From the NCBI GenBank assembly GCA_938009275.1, contig CALLHY010000030.1:11817-75816 (forward strand): a stretch of 64,000 bases of DNA. Reading direction: 5' to 3'. The DNA is from an uncultured bacterium. Its GTDB lineage: Bacteria > Cloacimonadota > Cloacimonadia > Cloacimonadales > Cloacimonadaceae. The position numbers and the translations under genes were made by a program. Below are positions 10,595 to 19,276 of this stretch, in pieces (position 1 is the first letter of the stretch; each line of letters begins with the position of its first letter). The notes below the pieces were generated by a model. It did not search any database. It worked only from the letters and a program-made list of their open reading frames with translations, and was not told the origin of the DNA.

Positions 10595-10614
10595 AAGCTT
10601 CAAAATGAAGCTTC
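10595..10614. repeat. Short palindrome AAGCTTCA-N-TGAAGCTTC (family B, copy 1)
   Basis: AAGCTTCAAAATGAAGCTTC folds on itself. The same 20-mer with one change is at 63881-63900, more than 53 kb away, also intergenic. Confidence 0.65.
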
Positions 10615-10640
10615 CTTGAACGAATTACTAATGAATTACC

Positions 10641-10668
10641 CATGAAATACGGATGAGATACGTAATTC
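10641..10668. repeat. Dispersed palindrome around ATACGGATGA (family C, copy 1)
   Basis: CATGAAATACGGATGA is followed by a complementary CGTAATTC. A close relative with CATGAATTACGGATGA lies at 22790-22817. Both are intergenic. Confidence 0.5.
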
Positions 10669-10895
10669 ATGCGTAATTCTAGCGTAAATCGTGCAGGCAG
10701 AATGTAGGCAGTAGCTTGTATTGTAACAACGGTGGGAGTATCGATGAACGAATATTTATCAGGTCATCAATACTTATTGACAACGTTCGCCGATAATATG
10801 GAATGGTAATTGCACACAGTTTTGGTGGCTGTCTTTGATACACCATCGGGAGCGGTGTGCAAAGATAGCTAACTTTGAGACTTACAGGGGAGTAA

Positions 10896-12086
10896 ATGAC
10901 TGTTCTGATTCTTGCGACGTTGCTTCTGGTGATAAACTGGATAATAGAATACCGGAGGCATACCCGTAATGTGTTATCCATTCCTATCAGGATACACGTG
11001 AACGGTACCAGAGGGAAATCCAGTGTTACACGATTGATAGCCGCGGGATTGCGCGCTGGCGGAAAGCGGACAGTGGCAAAGATTACCGGAACCCTTCCCA
11101 GAGTGGTGATGCCTGATGGCCAGGAAGCGGCCATAATTCGCTTGATGGGAGCTAACATCATTGAGCAAAAGTATATCTTCCGTCATGCTGTAAGTCATAA
11201 GCCTGATGCTATTGTAATCGAATGTATGGCGGTAAATCCGGTATTTCAATGGATAACCGAACGCAAGTTTATCCGTAGCACCATAGCCGTTATTACCAAT
11301 TGCAGACCAGATCACCTTGATCTGATGGGCTCAACCGTGCAAAGCGTAACCATGAGCCTTAGCAACACCATTCCCCGTAATGGAGTATGTTATACAGCCG
11401 AACATGAACACTTTGGTATATTGGAAAAGGTGGCAAAGAGCAGAAACTGCAAGATACATAAGATTAGACCAAGCGATGTCACTCAGGAAGAAGTGGATAG
11501 TTTTCAATATATTGAACACTTAGAAAATGTGCAACTTGCCTTGGCAGTTTGCGCGGAAGCAGGCGTGCCCCGAGAGATTGCTTTAAAGGGTATGCAAAAA
11601 GCCCATCCAGACCCAGGAGCTCTTAAAAAATACCGCATTGTTGATGGCAATAAAGTGATAAACTTTTATAACATCTTCGCAGCCAACGACCCGCAATCTA
11701 CTGTAAGCATTATAAACATGATTACAGGTAATTTGAAAGGGGTGGAGAAGATTGTTATCCTTAATAGTCGCGCCGATCGTTTGTTCCGCAGCCAGCAACT
11801 GGTTGAAGCCGTCAAAGATACAGACTACTCCTATATTCTATTAACCGGAGAAATCCCGGAGAAAGTAGAAACCTTCGCCTTGCAAGCAGGCATTCCGAAA
11901 GATAAGCTCTTTGCTCTGGGAGAGCCCCTTACGGAAGTGATATATCAGAAGGTACTGGAATTGACCGGAACCGAAGCACATGTGCTTGGTATCGGAAACA
12001 TAGCGGGAAACATAAAATATGGAGCACAGATTGTAGCCCATTTCAAGCATAAAATGAAAGATATTAATAAAAGGAGCCGTAAGTGA
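10896..12086 (+). CDS. pgsB: Poly-gamma-glutamate synthase subunit PgsB/CapB
   Basis: This 396-residue protein is the ATP-dependent amide ligase of poly-gamma-glutamate synthesis, a relative of Mur ligases. A membrane-anchoring helix (about residues 2-16) is followed by the P-loop HVNGTRGKSSVTRLI, which is diagnostic for PgsB, and by ITNCRPDHLDLMG, the second conserved ligase block. GGGGAG at 10887-10892 precedes the ATG. The next gene, pgsC, overlaps by four bases, as expected for translationally coupled subunits of one membrane complex. The polymer could be capsule, released polymer or osmoprotectant; the sequence does not say. Confidence 0.93.
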   Translation: MTVLILATLLLVINWIIEYRRHTRNVLSIPIRIHVNGTRGKSSVTRLIAAGLRAGGKRTVAKITGTLPRVVMPDGQEAAIIRLMGANIIEQKYIFRHAVSHKPDAIVIECMAVNPVFQWITERKFIRSTIAVITNCRPDHLDLMGSTVQSVTMSLSNTIPRNGVCYTAEHEHFGILEKVAKSRNCKIHKIRPSDVTQEEVDSFQYIEHLENVQLALAVCAEAGVPREIALKGMQKAHPDPGALKKYRIVDGNKVINFYNIFAANDPQSTVSIINMITGNLKGVEKIVILNSRADRLFRSQQLVEAVKDTDYSYILLTGEIPEKVETFALQAGIPKDKLFALGEPLTEVIYQKVLELTGTEAHVLGIGNIAGNIKYGAQIVAHFKHKMKDINKRSRK

Positions 12087-12538
12087 TAGATGCAGTAGTG
12101 CAAGCCGCAGTCGGAATCGGCGTAATAATCAGCTTAATCTTTAGTGAACTATTGGGAGCATCAGCAGGTGGTATTGTTGTGCCAGGCTACTTAGCTCTAT
12201 ATTTGGATAAACCACTTCAGATACTTGGAACCCTGTTAATCAGTTTGGCAACATGGGGTATAATACGCATTATTGGTAATTTTACCCTGCTTTTTGGTAA
12301 GCGTAGAATGGTGCTTAGTATCCTTATTGGCTTCATCTTGGGTTGGGCATCCAGAATGTTGGTGTTCAATGACCTTACTGTCACTCAGTTGCAAATGCAA
12401 TCAATTGGCTACATAGTCCCAGGCCTTATTGCTAACTGGTTTGAACGTCAAGGCTTCCTAAAAACCATTTCTACAATGGGTATCGCTGCAGTATTAGTAC
12501 GTTTGGTGCTGATGGTAGTGTTCCATGGGGAGATATAA
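12083..12538 (+). CDS. pgsC: Poly-gamma-glutamate biosynthesis membrane protein PgsC/CapC
   Basis: This 151-residue polytopic membrane protein has the PgsC N-terminal signature (FSELLGASAGGIVVPGYLA) and about four or five hydrophobic helices. The start is GTG 12083 inside the pgsB stop (GTGA overlap), with AAGGAG six bases upstream. PgsC is the membrane partner of PgsB and is needed for polymerisation and export. Confidence 0.92.
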   Translation: MIDAVVQAAVGIGVIISLIFSELLGASAGGIVVPGYLALYLDKPLQILGTLLISLATWGIIRIIGNFTLLFGKRRMVLSILIGFILGWASRMLVFNDLTVTQLQMQSIGYIVPGLIANWFERQGFLKTISTMGIAAVLVRLVLMVVFHGEI

Positions 12539-12539
12539 T

Positions 12540-13661
12540 ATGTACCGCCCATCATTAAAATCTGGTCGCTCCCTTGTAGCTCTATTTGTGCTGTCTGTAG
12601 TTCTGTTCTACATAGCACAGGTTAATTATGTTCATATTAAAACAGATAATTACGACATGAAAGTAGCAGCCGCTCAGTTAATGAAAAACGCCATTGATAC
12701 ATTGCAGGTGGAGCTACAAAACAGAAACATGGAGATTGACCCCATAGATGATCCGCTAAAGACCGGACTGATTGGAATGCGCCTTAGCTCTATTACTACC
12801 GATAGAGGATTGTTATCCGAAAAGCGGGCAGCTATTAACCCCAATATTGCTGCAATTTTCGTAGAAGAATTCACCAGGCTAAAACTGTCCCCGGGAGATC
12901 ATATAGCGGTAGGTATTACTGGCAGTAACCCGGCAGTGAACCTGGCACTTTATTCCGCTATCCAAGTAATGGGCTTGAATCCTAAGATAATTTTAGCCGT
13001 ATCCTCCGCTTCTTATGGAGCTAACAGGGAAGACCTGACCTGGCTGGACATCGAAAGCATAATGCGTGAAAAACGTTTATTCAATTTTAGCAGCTCTTAT
13101 GCGTCATTGGGCGGCAAAGAAGACCTTGCGGTTGGTCTGTCGGACAATGGCATAACTGCCTTACGTGAAGCAATGAACAGAAACCAGGTACCATTATTGA
13201 TGGGTTCCAGCTTAATGGATAACATAGATATCAGAATGGCAGCTTACGAAGAACTACTGCCAGCAGATCAAAGATATCAGCTATTCGTGAACGTAGGTAC
13301 CGGCTTGGCTAACGTTGGTAGCGAACCTAACGCCAACCTGATCCCAGAAGGGGTAAATAGGAAGCTGGCAGAACGTGCCTACGAAAAAGAAGGCGTTATG
13401 ATGAAAATGGCTAAGCGTAATGTAACGGTCTTGCACGTCCGCCGTATCCTGCGTTGGGCAAAGAAGTATGACCTGCCAGTAAGCATAGATACCATGCCCA
13501 AGGTTGGAGAAGGCAAGGTGTTTAGTTCGCTAATCCACAATCAAACCGTAAACGTTATCTGCTTGTTTGTCCTGCTTGCAGCCATAATAGCAGTAATAGT
13601 GTTTGATCGTCATGACCGGCGTTTTATGGCCAACATCGTAGATCCAGACGAAGAATTATAA
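12540..13661 (+). CDS. pgsW: Poly-gamma-glutamate system protein (PgsW type)
   Basis: The best start is ATG 12540, one base after the pgsC stop and seven after GGGGAG; an in-frame ATG at 12525 lies inside pgsC. The 373-residue protein has an N-terminal helix (about residues 11-28), a soluble extracytoplasmic region containing GITGSNPAVNLAL and VNVGTGLANVGSEPN, and a C-terminal helix (VICLFVLLAAIIAVIVF). It belongs to the family annotated as 'poly-gamma-glutamate system protein', which accompanies pgsBC in bacteria that lack the capA-like subunit. Its exact biochemical role is not established. Confidence 0.85.
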   Translation: MYRPSLKSGRSLVALFVLSVVLFYIAQVNYVHIKTDNYDMKVAAAQLMKNAIDTLQVELQNRNMEIDPIDDPLKTGLIGMRLSSITTDRGLLSEKRAAINPNIAAIFVEEFTRLKLSPGDHIAVGITGSNPAVNLALYSAIQVMGLNPKIILAVSSASYGANREDLTWLDIESIMREKRLFNFSSSYASLGGKEDLAVGLSDNGITALREAMNRNQVPLLMGSSLMDNIDIRMAAYEELLPADQRYQLFVNVGTGLANVGSEPNANLIPEGVNRKLAERAYEKEGVMMKMAKRNVTVLHVRRILRWAKKYDLPVSIDTMPKVGEGKVFSSLIHNQTVNVICLFVLLAAIIAVIVFDRHDRRFMANIVDPDEEL

Positions 13662-13672
13662 GGAAAGTATAA

Positions 13673-14497
13673 ATGATTAAACGTATTGCAATAGCCCTGA
13701 CCATCGTATTGTTCGGCTGCACTATGTATGCCCAAACCAAACCCAGGTACAAAGCTCTGAACTTCGATAATCCTGGCACCAGACGAGTATTGAAAACCGA
13801 AGCAGGAAGCTTCTATTACTATCGCTCATTGCCAGAAAAGTCTATGAAGCTAAACACCAATGGCATTCAAAAGCTACAGCTTCGCAGCTTTAGCACCGAA
13901 CCACTGCGCAAGCCAGAGCTGATCACCATTGTAGCCAAAACCAGAACCACTCACTCATTAAAGCAGATTGCAACAGTAAAAACCTATTCTGTTTACGAAG
14001 ATATTATCATAGACTTGCCTGTCGATACCAAAAGCATCGAAGTATTATGCTACTCCAGAGCCGTATATATGCGCGCCTTCCACGTAATACCACCGAAGCC
14101 AGCAAAGGCTGTGAAGCTTGCCAATTTGGTGCTGAAAGCACATGGCGGAGCAGTAAGCCTATTGCATAACGGCTCAAGTAGTGATTACTACAGCTTCCTG
14201 CCTTCACAAGCTCTGAAGTTCAGCGTTAATAACAAACACAATGCCGTAGTTTATGTACGCCCGCGCCTTCTTGACCGCAGCACTCCAAAACTTGGATTAT
14301 ATAAGAATGGAGAACTGGTAGAAACCATAGAATTCAGTTTAAAAAGGACAAACAAATACCGTGTTCAAGGCATCAAGAACCTTGGAGTTGCAAAAAAGAT
14401 TGATCTACCCCACAATAGTAACAATAGTGAGTATGAATTAAAAGCACTTAGCGATCACTTGTTTATCGCCAAACCAGTGCTGATTAAACAAAAGTAA
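13673..14497 (+). CDS. Signal-peptide protein of unknown function in the pgs operon
   Basis: I do not recognise the family. The 274-residue product starts with a signal peptide (MIKRIAIALTIVLFGCTMYAQ); LFGC is a weak lipobox, so either a lipoprotein or a SPase I substrate cut after YA. The rest is basic, rich in beta strands and in Lys/Arg/Tyr, and shows two related blocks (about 90-130 and 180-230). Position 11 bases after pgsW and 11 before the next gene suggests a periplasmic role in polymer export or attachment. A positively charged protein would suit binding of polyanionic polyglutamate, but that is inference. Confidence 0.6.
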   Translation: MIKRIAIALTIVLFGCTMYAQTKPRYKALNFDNPGTRRVLKTEAGSFYYYRSLPEKSMKLNTNGIQKLQLRSFSTEPLRKPELITIVAKTRTTHSLKQIATVKTYSVYEDIIIDLPVDTKSIEVLCYSRAVYMRAFHVIPPKPAKAVKLANLVLKAHGGAVSLLHNGSSSDYYSFLPSQALKFSVNNKHNAVVYVRPRLLDRSTPKLGLYKNGELVETIEFSLKRTNKYRVQGIKNLGVAKKIDLPHNSNNSEYELKALSDHLFIAKPVLIKQK

Positions 14498-14508
14498 ACG
14501 GAGTTTGA

Positions 14509-15564
14509 ATGGCACTTATCTCATCGAAACATAATTCGTCATCACAAACACCACGCCGAACTGATAACAGGAATCTGTTTGTATTCGGTTTGATAGCAGC
14601 TTTAAGCTTCATTAGCAGCATCTTAGCCGCACAGATTACGGGCAGTGTGTCCATCTATGCGAACTATAGTGATAACGCCTTTCAGCTTTCGGACTATGAT
14701 TTTGACCGCTATAATAACGATCACAGGCTGTTAGATTTTGTGGAGACAACTGATGATGTAAACCTTGGCACCCAGATTGAAATTGGCTACCCATTGCATT
14801 ACCGATGGTGGAAGTTTACTCCATCTGTGGTTGCCAACATAAACCAGAACCTTAGCAACACAGAGAAATACCGCCGCGACTCCACCGTAAAATTAAGAAT
14901 TGACCGGTATTATTGGTACCTTATTGCCCGCTATCAATACCAACCCCACATCTATTTCAGAGACTTTAATGATGGCGATGGCACTGATAATCTGGAAAAC
15001 TATAGCTACAGCCGTAACACTACCCGAGCCGATCTGGCTATAAGACCGCTACGAAACACCACAGTAAAGGCCAATTTCAGAGTGGAAGACTATCGCTATA
15101 ATGAATTCTTTACCGAAGCTGATGGTCAGGCATTAACCGGAGGCTTGGGGATATCCTATCGCTTCCCAACTTTTACAGTTGATGCAGGTGTGGATTACCG
15201 CACCTATGATAATGATAATCGCACCACCGAAGCCGATGCTTCCTATGATGCCAATATCTACAAGGCTAAACTAACCATGCCCAGAATGCCCGTTTCCGAT
15301 ACGGGCCACATGACTTGGCAACCATCTTTAGGCATCAATTATCAGGAGAAGTTTTATCAAGGCGGAGGTTCCTGGTATGGTGGAAGAGCCGACTATACCT
15401 ACTCCATGACCGCAGGATTCGAATGGTTTTTTAATCCTCGCATCAATTTATCGCTTGACTACTCACATGTATTCCGTAGTGTAGAGTCCAATAATAGTTC
15501 TGTAGTACAGCTAAAGGAATACAGTGAAAACAAGTTCGGTGCGTCAGTGAACTATAAGTTCTAA
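14509..15564 (+). CDS. Predicted outer-membrane beta-barrel protein in the pgs operon
   Basis: The 351-residue product has a polar 22-residue leader, a hydrophobic signal core (LFVFGLIAALSFISSILA) and then alternating strands rich in Tyr, Phe and Asn (for example YYWYLIARYQYQPHIYF), ending in ...GASVNYKF. A terminal Phe and alternating aromatic pattern are typical of outer-membrane barrels. Lying directly after the pgs genes, it is a good candidate for the outer-membrane channel that poly-gamma-glutamate export needs in a diderm. The unusually long n-region of the signal is odd; no better start is available. Function is inference from location. Confidence 0.6.
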   Translation: MALISSKHNSSSQTPRRTDNRNLFVFGLIAALSFISSILAAQITGSVSIYANYSDNAFQLSDYDFDRYNNDHRLLDFVETTDDVNLGTQIEIGYPLHYRWWKFTPSVVANINQNLSNTEKYRRDSTVKLRIDRYYWYLIARYQYQPHIYFRDFNDGDGTDNLENYSYSRNTTRADLAIRPLRNTTVKANFRVEDYRYNEFFTEADGQALTGGLGISYRFPTFTVDAGVDYRTYDNDNRTTEADASYDANIYKAKLTMPRMPVSDTGHMTWQPSLGINYQEKFYQGGGSWYGGRADYTYSMTAGFEWFFNPRINLSLDYSHVFRSVESNNSSVVQLKEYSENKFGASVNYKF

Positions 15565-15579
15565 ATAAGTGAGGTTATT

Positions 15580-15906
15580 ATGCAGTTTCGTCAAGAAGAT
15601 AACAGCAAGAAGATAAAAGAGTTTCTCGATCTGGTAGAAAACCATAAGGTGGACATCCGGCATTACAAAAGCCCCGTATTAGTATGGGCTGTTCAGGATG
15701 GCACAACATACTATTCATTTTGGGATGCTGATATTCTGATGCGCTTTGGTTTAGAAAATGTTGATGGGTGGGATTTCGAAGAAGACTTGCTATTTTGCCC
15801 CGATTGGATGGCCGATAATGAGGACGAAGACTTGGATGATCTGGACGATGACGATGATGATGATCTGGGGCTGATCTGTAACCTCAAGATAGACAACAAA
15901 AAGTAA
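15580..15906 (+). CDS. Small acidic protein of unknown function
   Basis: A 108-residue soluble protein with a compact N-terminal region (residues 1-80, with WAVQDGTTYYSFWDAD) and a tail of consecutive Asp/Glu (EDLDDLDDDDDDDLG) before a short basic end. I do not recognise the family. AGTGAGG precedes the ATG. It lies 15 bases after the barrel gene and 15 before gpsA, so it is co-transcribed. The Asp run could bind cations. Confidence 0.6.
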   Translation: MQFRQEDNSKKIKEFLDLVENHKVDIRHYKSPVLVWAVQDGTTYYSFWDADILMRFGLENVDGWDFEEDLLFCPDWMADNEDEDLDDLDDDDDDDLGLICNLKIDNKK

Positions 15907-15921
15907 TCACTCATTGGCAAT

Positions 15922-16929
15922 ATGCGCATAGCAATAATCGGAGGCGGAGGATGGGGGCTTGCCCTGGCCAAGCTGCTTCATGATAATCATCACTCGGTTA
16001 TTGTTTGGGAACACAACCCCGGATTTGTAAAAATCCTACAAAACACTCACAGCAATCCGCATTTGTTAAAGGGAGTTAGTCTCCCCCATGCTGTGAGATT
16101 TACCGACGATTTTAATGCCATTGTAAATGAGCAATCTGATGTGCTTCTTCTGGCCACCCCCTCTCAATTCATCCGTTCCACTCTGCGCAAAATACCCTCC
16201 GAGCTTTGGGAATCCCCAAACCTAAAGGCAGTGGTGAATGTTGCCAAAGGTATCGAAGACGGTAGTTTGCAAACCATAGATGCTATCCTGAAAGAGGAAC
16301 TCCCCGATCATCTGTCTCACCTCATTTGCGCCCTTTCAGGGCCTTCACATGCCGAGGAAGTGGCAAAGAGACTACCAACCACTGTTGTGATTGCCGGGAG
16401 TAATGAAGACCTGTTAAAACAACTGCAAGAGGCATTTAGCAATTCATATTTCCGGGTTTACCGCAGTGATGATCTTATCGGTGTAGAGATTGGCGGAGCA
16501 GTTAAGAATATTATTGCGATTGCTGCCGGCATCATCCGCGGTTTAGGATTTGGGGACAATACCATAGGAGCTTTGCTTACGCGAGGGATTGTAGAAATCA
16601 GTCGGCTCGGAATAGCCATGAATGCTCGCCCCGAAACGTTTTTAGGCTTATCTGGTATAGGCGACTTGATTACCACAGCCACCAGCCCGCATAGCCGCAA
16701 CCGGCATGTAGGTGTGGAGATTGGTAAGGGCAGAAGGCTTACCGATATTTTGTCTGAAATGAGCATGGTTGCAGAGGGAGTAACCACCACGCGCAGCGTG
16801 CATATGCTGGCTAGAAAACTCGGTGTAGACATGCCAATCGTTGATCAAGTCTATGCAGTGTTGTTTGAAGATAAACCACCCCTTGATGCTATCTCGGAAC
16901 TAATGACCAGAGAGCTAAAAGCCGAGTAA
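15922..16929 (+). CDS. gpsA: Glycerol-3-phosphate dehydrogenase [NAD(P)+]
   Basis: This cytosolic enzyme reduces dihydroxyacetone phosphate to sn-glycerol 3-phosphate for phospholipid synthesis. The 335-residue length is usual. The Rossmann GGGGWGLALA is at residues 7-16; then VVNVAKGIE, ALSGPSHAEEV and GGAVKNIIAIAAGI, which contains the catalytic lysine; the GxGD block (GLSGIGDLITT) is also present. It ends the pgs-led co-directional run, probably only as a housekeeping passenger. Confidence 0.95.
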   Translation: MRIAIIGGGGWGLALAKLLHDNHHSVIVWEHNPGFVKILQNTHSNPHLLKGVSLPHAVRFTDDFNAIVNEQSDVLLLATPSQFIRSTLRKIPSELWESPNLKAVVNVAKGIEDGSLQTIDAILKEELPDHLSHLICALSGPSHAEEVAKRLPTTVVIAGSNEDLLKQLQEAFSNSYFRVYRSDDLIGVEIGGAVKNIIAIAAGIIRGLGFGDNTIGALLTRGIVEISRLGIAMNARPETFLGLSGIGDLITTATSPHSRNRHVGVEIGKGRRLTDILSEMSMVAEGVTTTRSVHMLARKLGVDMPIVDQVYAVLFEDKPPLDAISELMTRELKAE

Positions 16930-17020
16930 GTAACTATCTGCAACCCTATTAGTTAAGCTTAACACAGCCTCAATGTTTTTGTAGAAACATATATCCAGCA
17001 ACAACAATGGGATACTACTC

Positions 17021-17089
17021 CTTCCCTGCTTCTTCCTTGCAGCTCTCCTGTGTCGAACAGGGGATAGCAGCAAGGAAGCAGCAGGAAAG
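17021..17089. repeat. Dispersed palindrome family A, copy 2 (imperfect)
   Basis: Arms 17021-17051 and 17057-17089 are near-complementary around GTCGA. The left arm starts CTTCCCTGCTTCTTCC and the right holds AGCAGCAAGGAAGCAGCAG, clearly the same unit as 545-613 but with several mismatches. It sits between the convergent gpsA and murA genes, where it could end transcription from both sides. Confidence 0.8.
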
Positions 17090-17168
17090 AAGCCAGTTAC
17101 TGGTACAAAAGTAAGACTTCTACAGCGAGCGCAGCTTCGCTACCTCTGCACCTACAGGTTTCGGCAGC

Positions 17169-18422
17169 CTAGGAATCCATACGGGTAATCTTTGCTCCAA
17201 TGGAGTTTAGCTTTTCTTCTATCCGGTCATAACCTCTATCGATATGATATATGCGGGAGACTGTTGTAGTTCCCTGGGCAACGATACCTGCAAGTACCAG
17301 GGCAGCACTCGCTCGCAGATCGGTTGCCATTACCTCAGCTCCGCTAAGCTGCTCCACTCCCTTTATTGATGCCACGTTTCTATCCATTCTTATGTTTGCC
17401 TGCAAGCGGTTAAGCTCGGCAACATGCATAAAACGATCGGGGAAGATGGTATCTTCCACAAAGCTAATACCTTCAGAGAGTGCCATTAACACGCTGAACT
17501 GTGCCTGTAAGTCAGTCGGGAAGCCCGGATGAGGCAGGGTTATGATGTTCACCGGCTTAATTCTAAGGGGTGGGTTCACGCAGATAAAGTTCTCGCCGAT
17601 GTCAAACTCACAGCCTGCTTCGCGCATCTTGTCCAATAGCGCAGTTAAGTGCAATGGCTCGCAGTTCTCCACCGTGACTGGTGAAGTGCTTAATGCTCCA
17701 GCAACCAGGAAAGTTCCAGCTTCGATGCGGTCAGGAATCATGGTCATTTCCACTGGGAAGAGATCATCAACTCCATCTATACAAAGTGTGGTAGTCCCCT
17801 TACCACTTATTCTGGCACCCATTTTGTTCAGTATATCTATGGTAGTATCCACTTCTGGTTCCATAGCAGCATTGTACATGCGTGTATGCCCCTTTGCCAA
17901 TACTGCTGCCATTAAGGCATTTATTGTTGCGCCTACGCTGGACTTTTCGAAGTAGATATCTCCACCAGTAAGCTGTTTAGCCTGAGCGTGAATGTATCCG
18001 TGCTCAATCTCGATTTTTGCACCCAAAGCTTCCATGGCTTTGAGGTGTAAGTCAACTGGTCTGGTGCCAATAGCGCAGCCGCCTGGGAACGATACTCTCG
18101 CCTCACCCAAACGTGCCAACAGAGGCCCCAAAACATATATGGAAGCACGCATTTTGCTAACCAATTCATAGGGAGCTTCTGTATAGCACACATCTTTGGA
18201 GTCTATACTCATGCTGCCCTTGCCATAATCCACTCTGGCCCCAAGCACGCGCAATAGATGAGCCATCGCTTTCAAATCATTAAGATTGGGGACATTACGT
18301 AGCACCGACTTTCCCGGTGCAAGTAAACAAGCCGCCATTATTGGCAATATGGCGTTCTTGGCTCCGCTAACCTGGATTGAGCCGCAGAGATTGCGGTTAC
18401 CTTCAATTACAAATCGTTCCAT
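17169..18422 (-). CDS. murA: UDP-N-acetylglucosamine 1-carboxyvinyltransferase MurA
   Basis: MurA transfers enolpyruvate from PEP to UDP-GlcNAc, the first committed step of peptidoglycan synthesis, in the cytosol. The 417-residue product has the standard length. GAKNAILP near residue 20 carries the substrate lysine, and GGCAIGTRPVDLHL carries the catalytic Cys, so it should be fosfomycin-sensitive as in most bacteria. It is the last gene of a minus-strand run and follows prmC by 30 bases. Confidence 0.95.
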   Translation of the reverse strand: MERFVIEGNRNLCGSIQVSGAKNAILPIMAACLLAPGKSVLRNVPNLNDLKAMAHLLRVLGARVDYGKGSMSIDSKDVCYTEAPYELVSKMRASIYVLGPLLARLGEARVSFPGGCAIGTRPVDLHLKAMEALGAKIEIEHGYIHAQAKQLTGGDIYFEKSSVGATINALMAAVLAKGHTRMYNAAMEPEVDTTIDILNKMGARISGKGTTTLCIDGVDDLFPVEMTMIPDRIEAGTFLVAGALSTSPVTVENCEPLHLTALLDKMREAGCEFDIGENFICVNPPLRIKPVNIITLPHPGFPTDLQAQFSVLMALSEGISFVEDTIFPDRFMHVAELNRLQANIRMDRNVASIKGVEQLSGAEVMATDLRASAALVLAGIVAQGTTTVSRIYHIDRGYDRIEEKLNSIGAKITRMDS

Positions 18423-18452
18423 CTATAAACCTCATTCATTATAATACTAAAC

Positions 18453-19274
18453 TTATGGGTACACCAGCAGATACCTGTTTCTGCCCTGTAAATCGGAATA
18501 TGGATCAAATCTGCTATAACCCATCTTTTGAGAAAGAATACCAATGTCAGCCCGTTGCAAAGCTCCATGCTCCAAGGCAATGAAACCACTTGGACTTAGG
18601 TGTTGCCTTGCTCTACCTAGAATAGTCCGGTAGCAATCCAAGCCATCTTCCCCGCCGAACAATGCCTTCCATGGCTCATGATCTTTAACCCGCGTACCAA
18701 GTTGTTCCATCTCTGTGGCTGTCACATACGGAGGATTTGAGATGATGGCATCGTATTTGTTACCATTATCGGGAAACATATCACCCTGATAAAAAGTGAT
18801 ATCTGTACGGCAATCGGATGCGTTTTTCTTAGCTATCTCCAGAGCCTTTGGGCAAATGTCTATCGCTTCTACACTCAAGCTGGGACACGAGCTCTTTAAT
18901 GCGATGGCAATAGCCCCGCTGCCTGTGCCAATGTCCAAAACCCTGTAATAATTCTTTAGCCTGGATAAAGCAAGTTCTACCAAGCCTTCGGTTTCTGGCC
19001 GGGGGATTAACACTCCAGGAGCTACGCTTAGTTCATTGCCGAAAAATGCTGCTTTCCCCGTAATGTATTGGGGAGGCTCTCCTGCTATCAGACGGTTAAA
19101 ATCGATCAGTGCTCGATCAATCTCCACCTCAGATAGCTTCTTGTCGGAATTCAATGTCAGTTGTGCCCTACTAATCCCCACGAGTGGTTCTAAAACATAA
19201 AAGAAATCTGCTTCCGGTATTGCGGAAGATGCAGCCAGAGTTTTAGCCCTGTTAATCAGGTCACCCAACGTCAT
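18453..19274 (-). CDS. prmC: Peptide chain release factor N5-glutamine methyltransferase PrmC
   Basis: PrmC methylates the Gln of the GGQ motif of release factors RF1/RF2 using SAM. The 273-residue protein shows the N-terminal helical domain (QYITGKAAFFG), the SAM-binding DIGTGSGAIAIALK and the substrate motif IISNPPYV. It starts two bases after the upstream regulator stops, so it is in the same operon. prfA is not beside it. Confidence 0.93.
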   Translation of the reverse strand: MTLGDLINRAKTLAASSAIPEADFFYVLEPLVGISRAQLTLNSDKKLSEVEIDRALIDFNRLIAGEPPQYITGKAAFFGNELSVAPGVLIPRPETEGLVELALSRLKNYYRVLDIGTGSGAIAIALKSSCPSLSVEAIDICPKALEIAKKNASDCRTDITFYQGDMFPDNGNKYDAIISNPPYVTATEMEQLGTRVKDHEPWKALFGGEDGLDCYRTILGRARQHLSPSGFIALEHGALQRADIGILSQKMGYSRFDPYSDLQGRNRYLLVYP

Positions 19275-19276
19275 GC

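Larger units (their letters stand above)
10495..10895. other. Intergenic region upstream of the poly-gamma-glutamate cluster
   Basis: It contains the terminator and the two palindromes listed separately, then about 220 bp that must carry the pgs promoter. A TTGACA at 10777 and TAATAT at 10794 are too close together (11 bp) for an ordinary sigma-70 promoter, so I do not call one. Confidence 0.5.

Noticed and set aside
10777..10799. Sigma-70 promoter TTGACA/TAATAT before pgsB
   Set aside because: Spacing is 11 bp, far below the usual 16-18.
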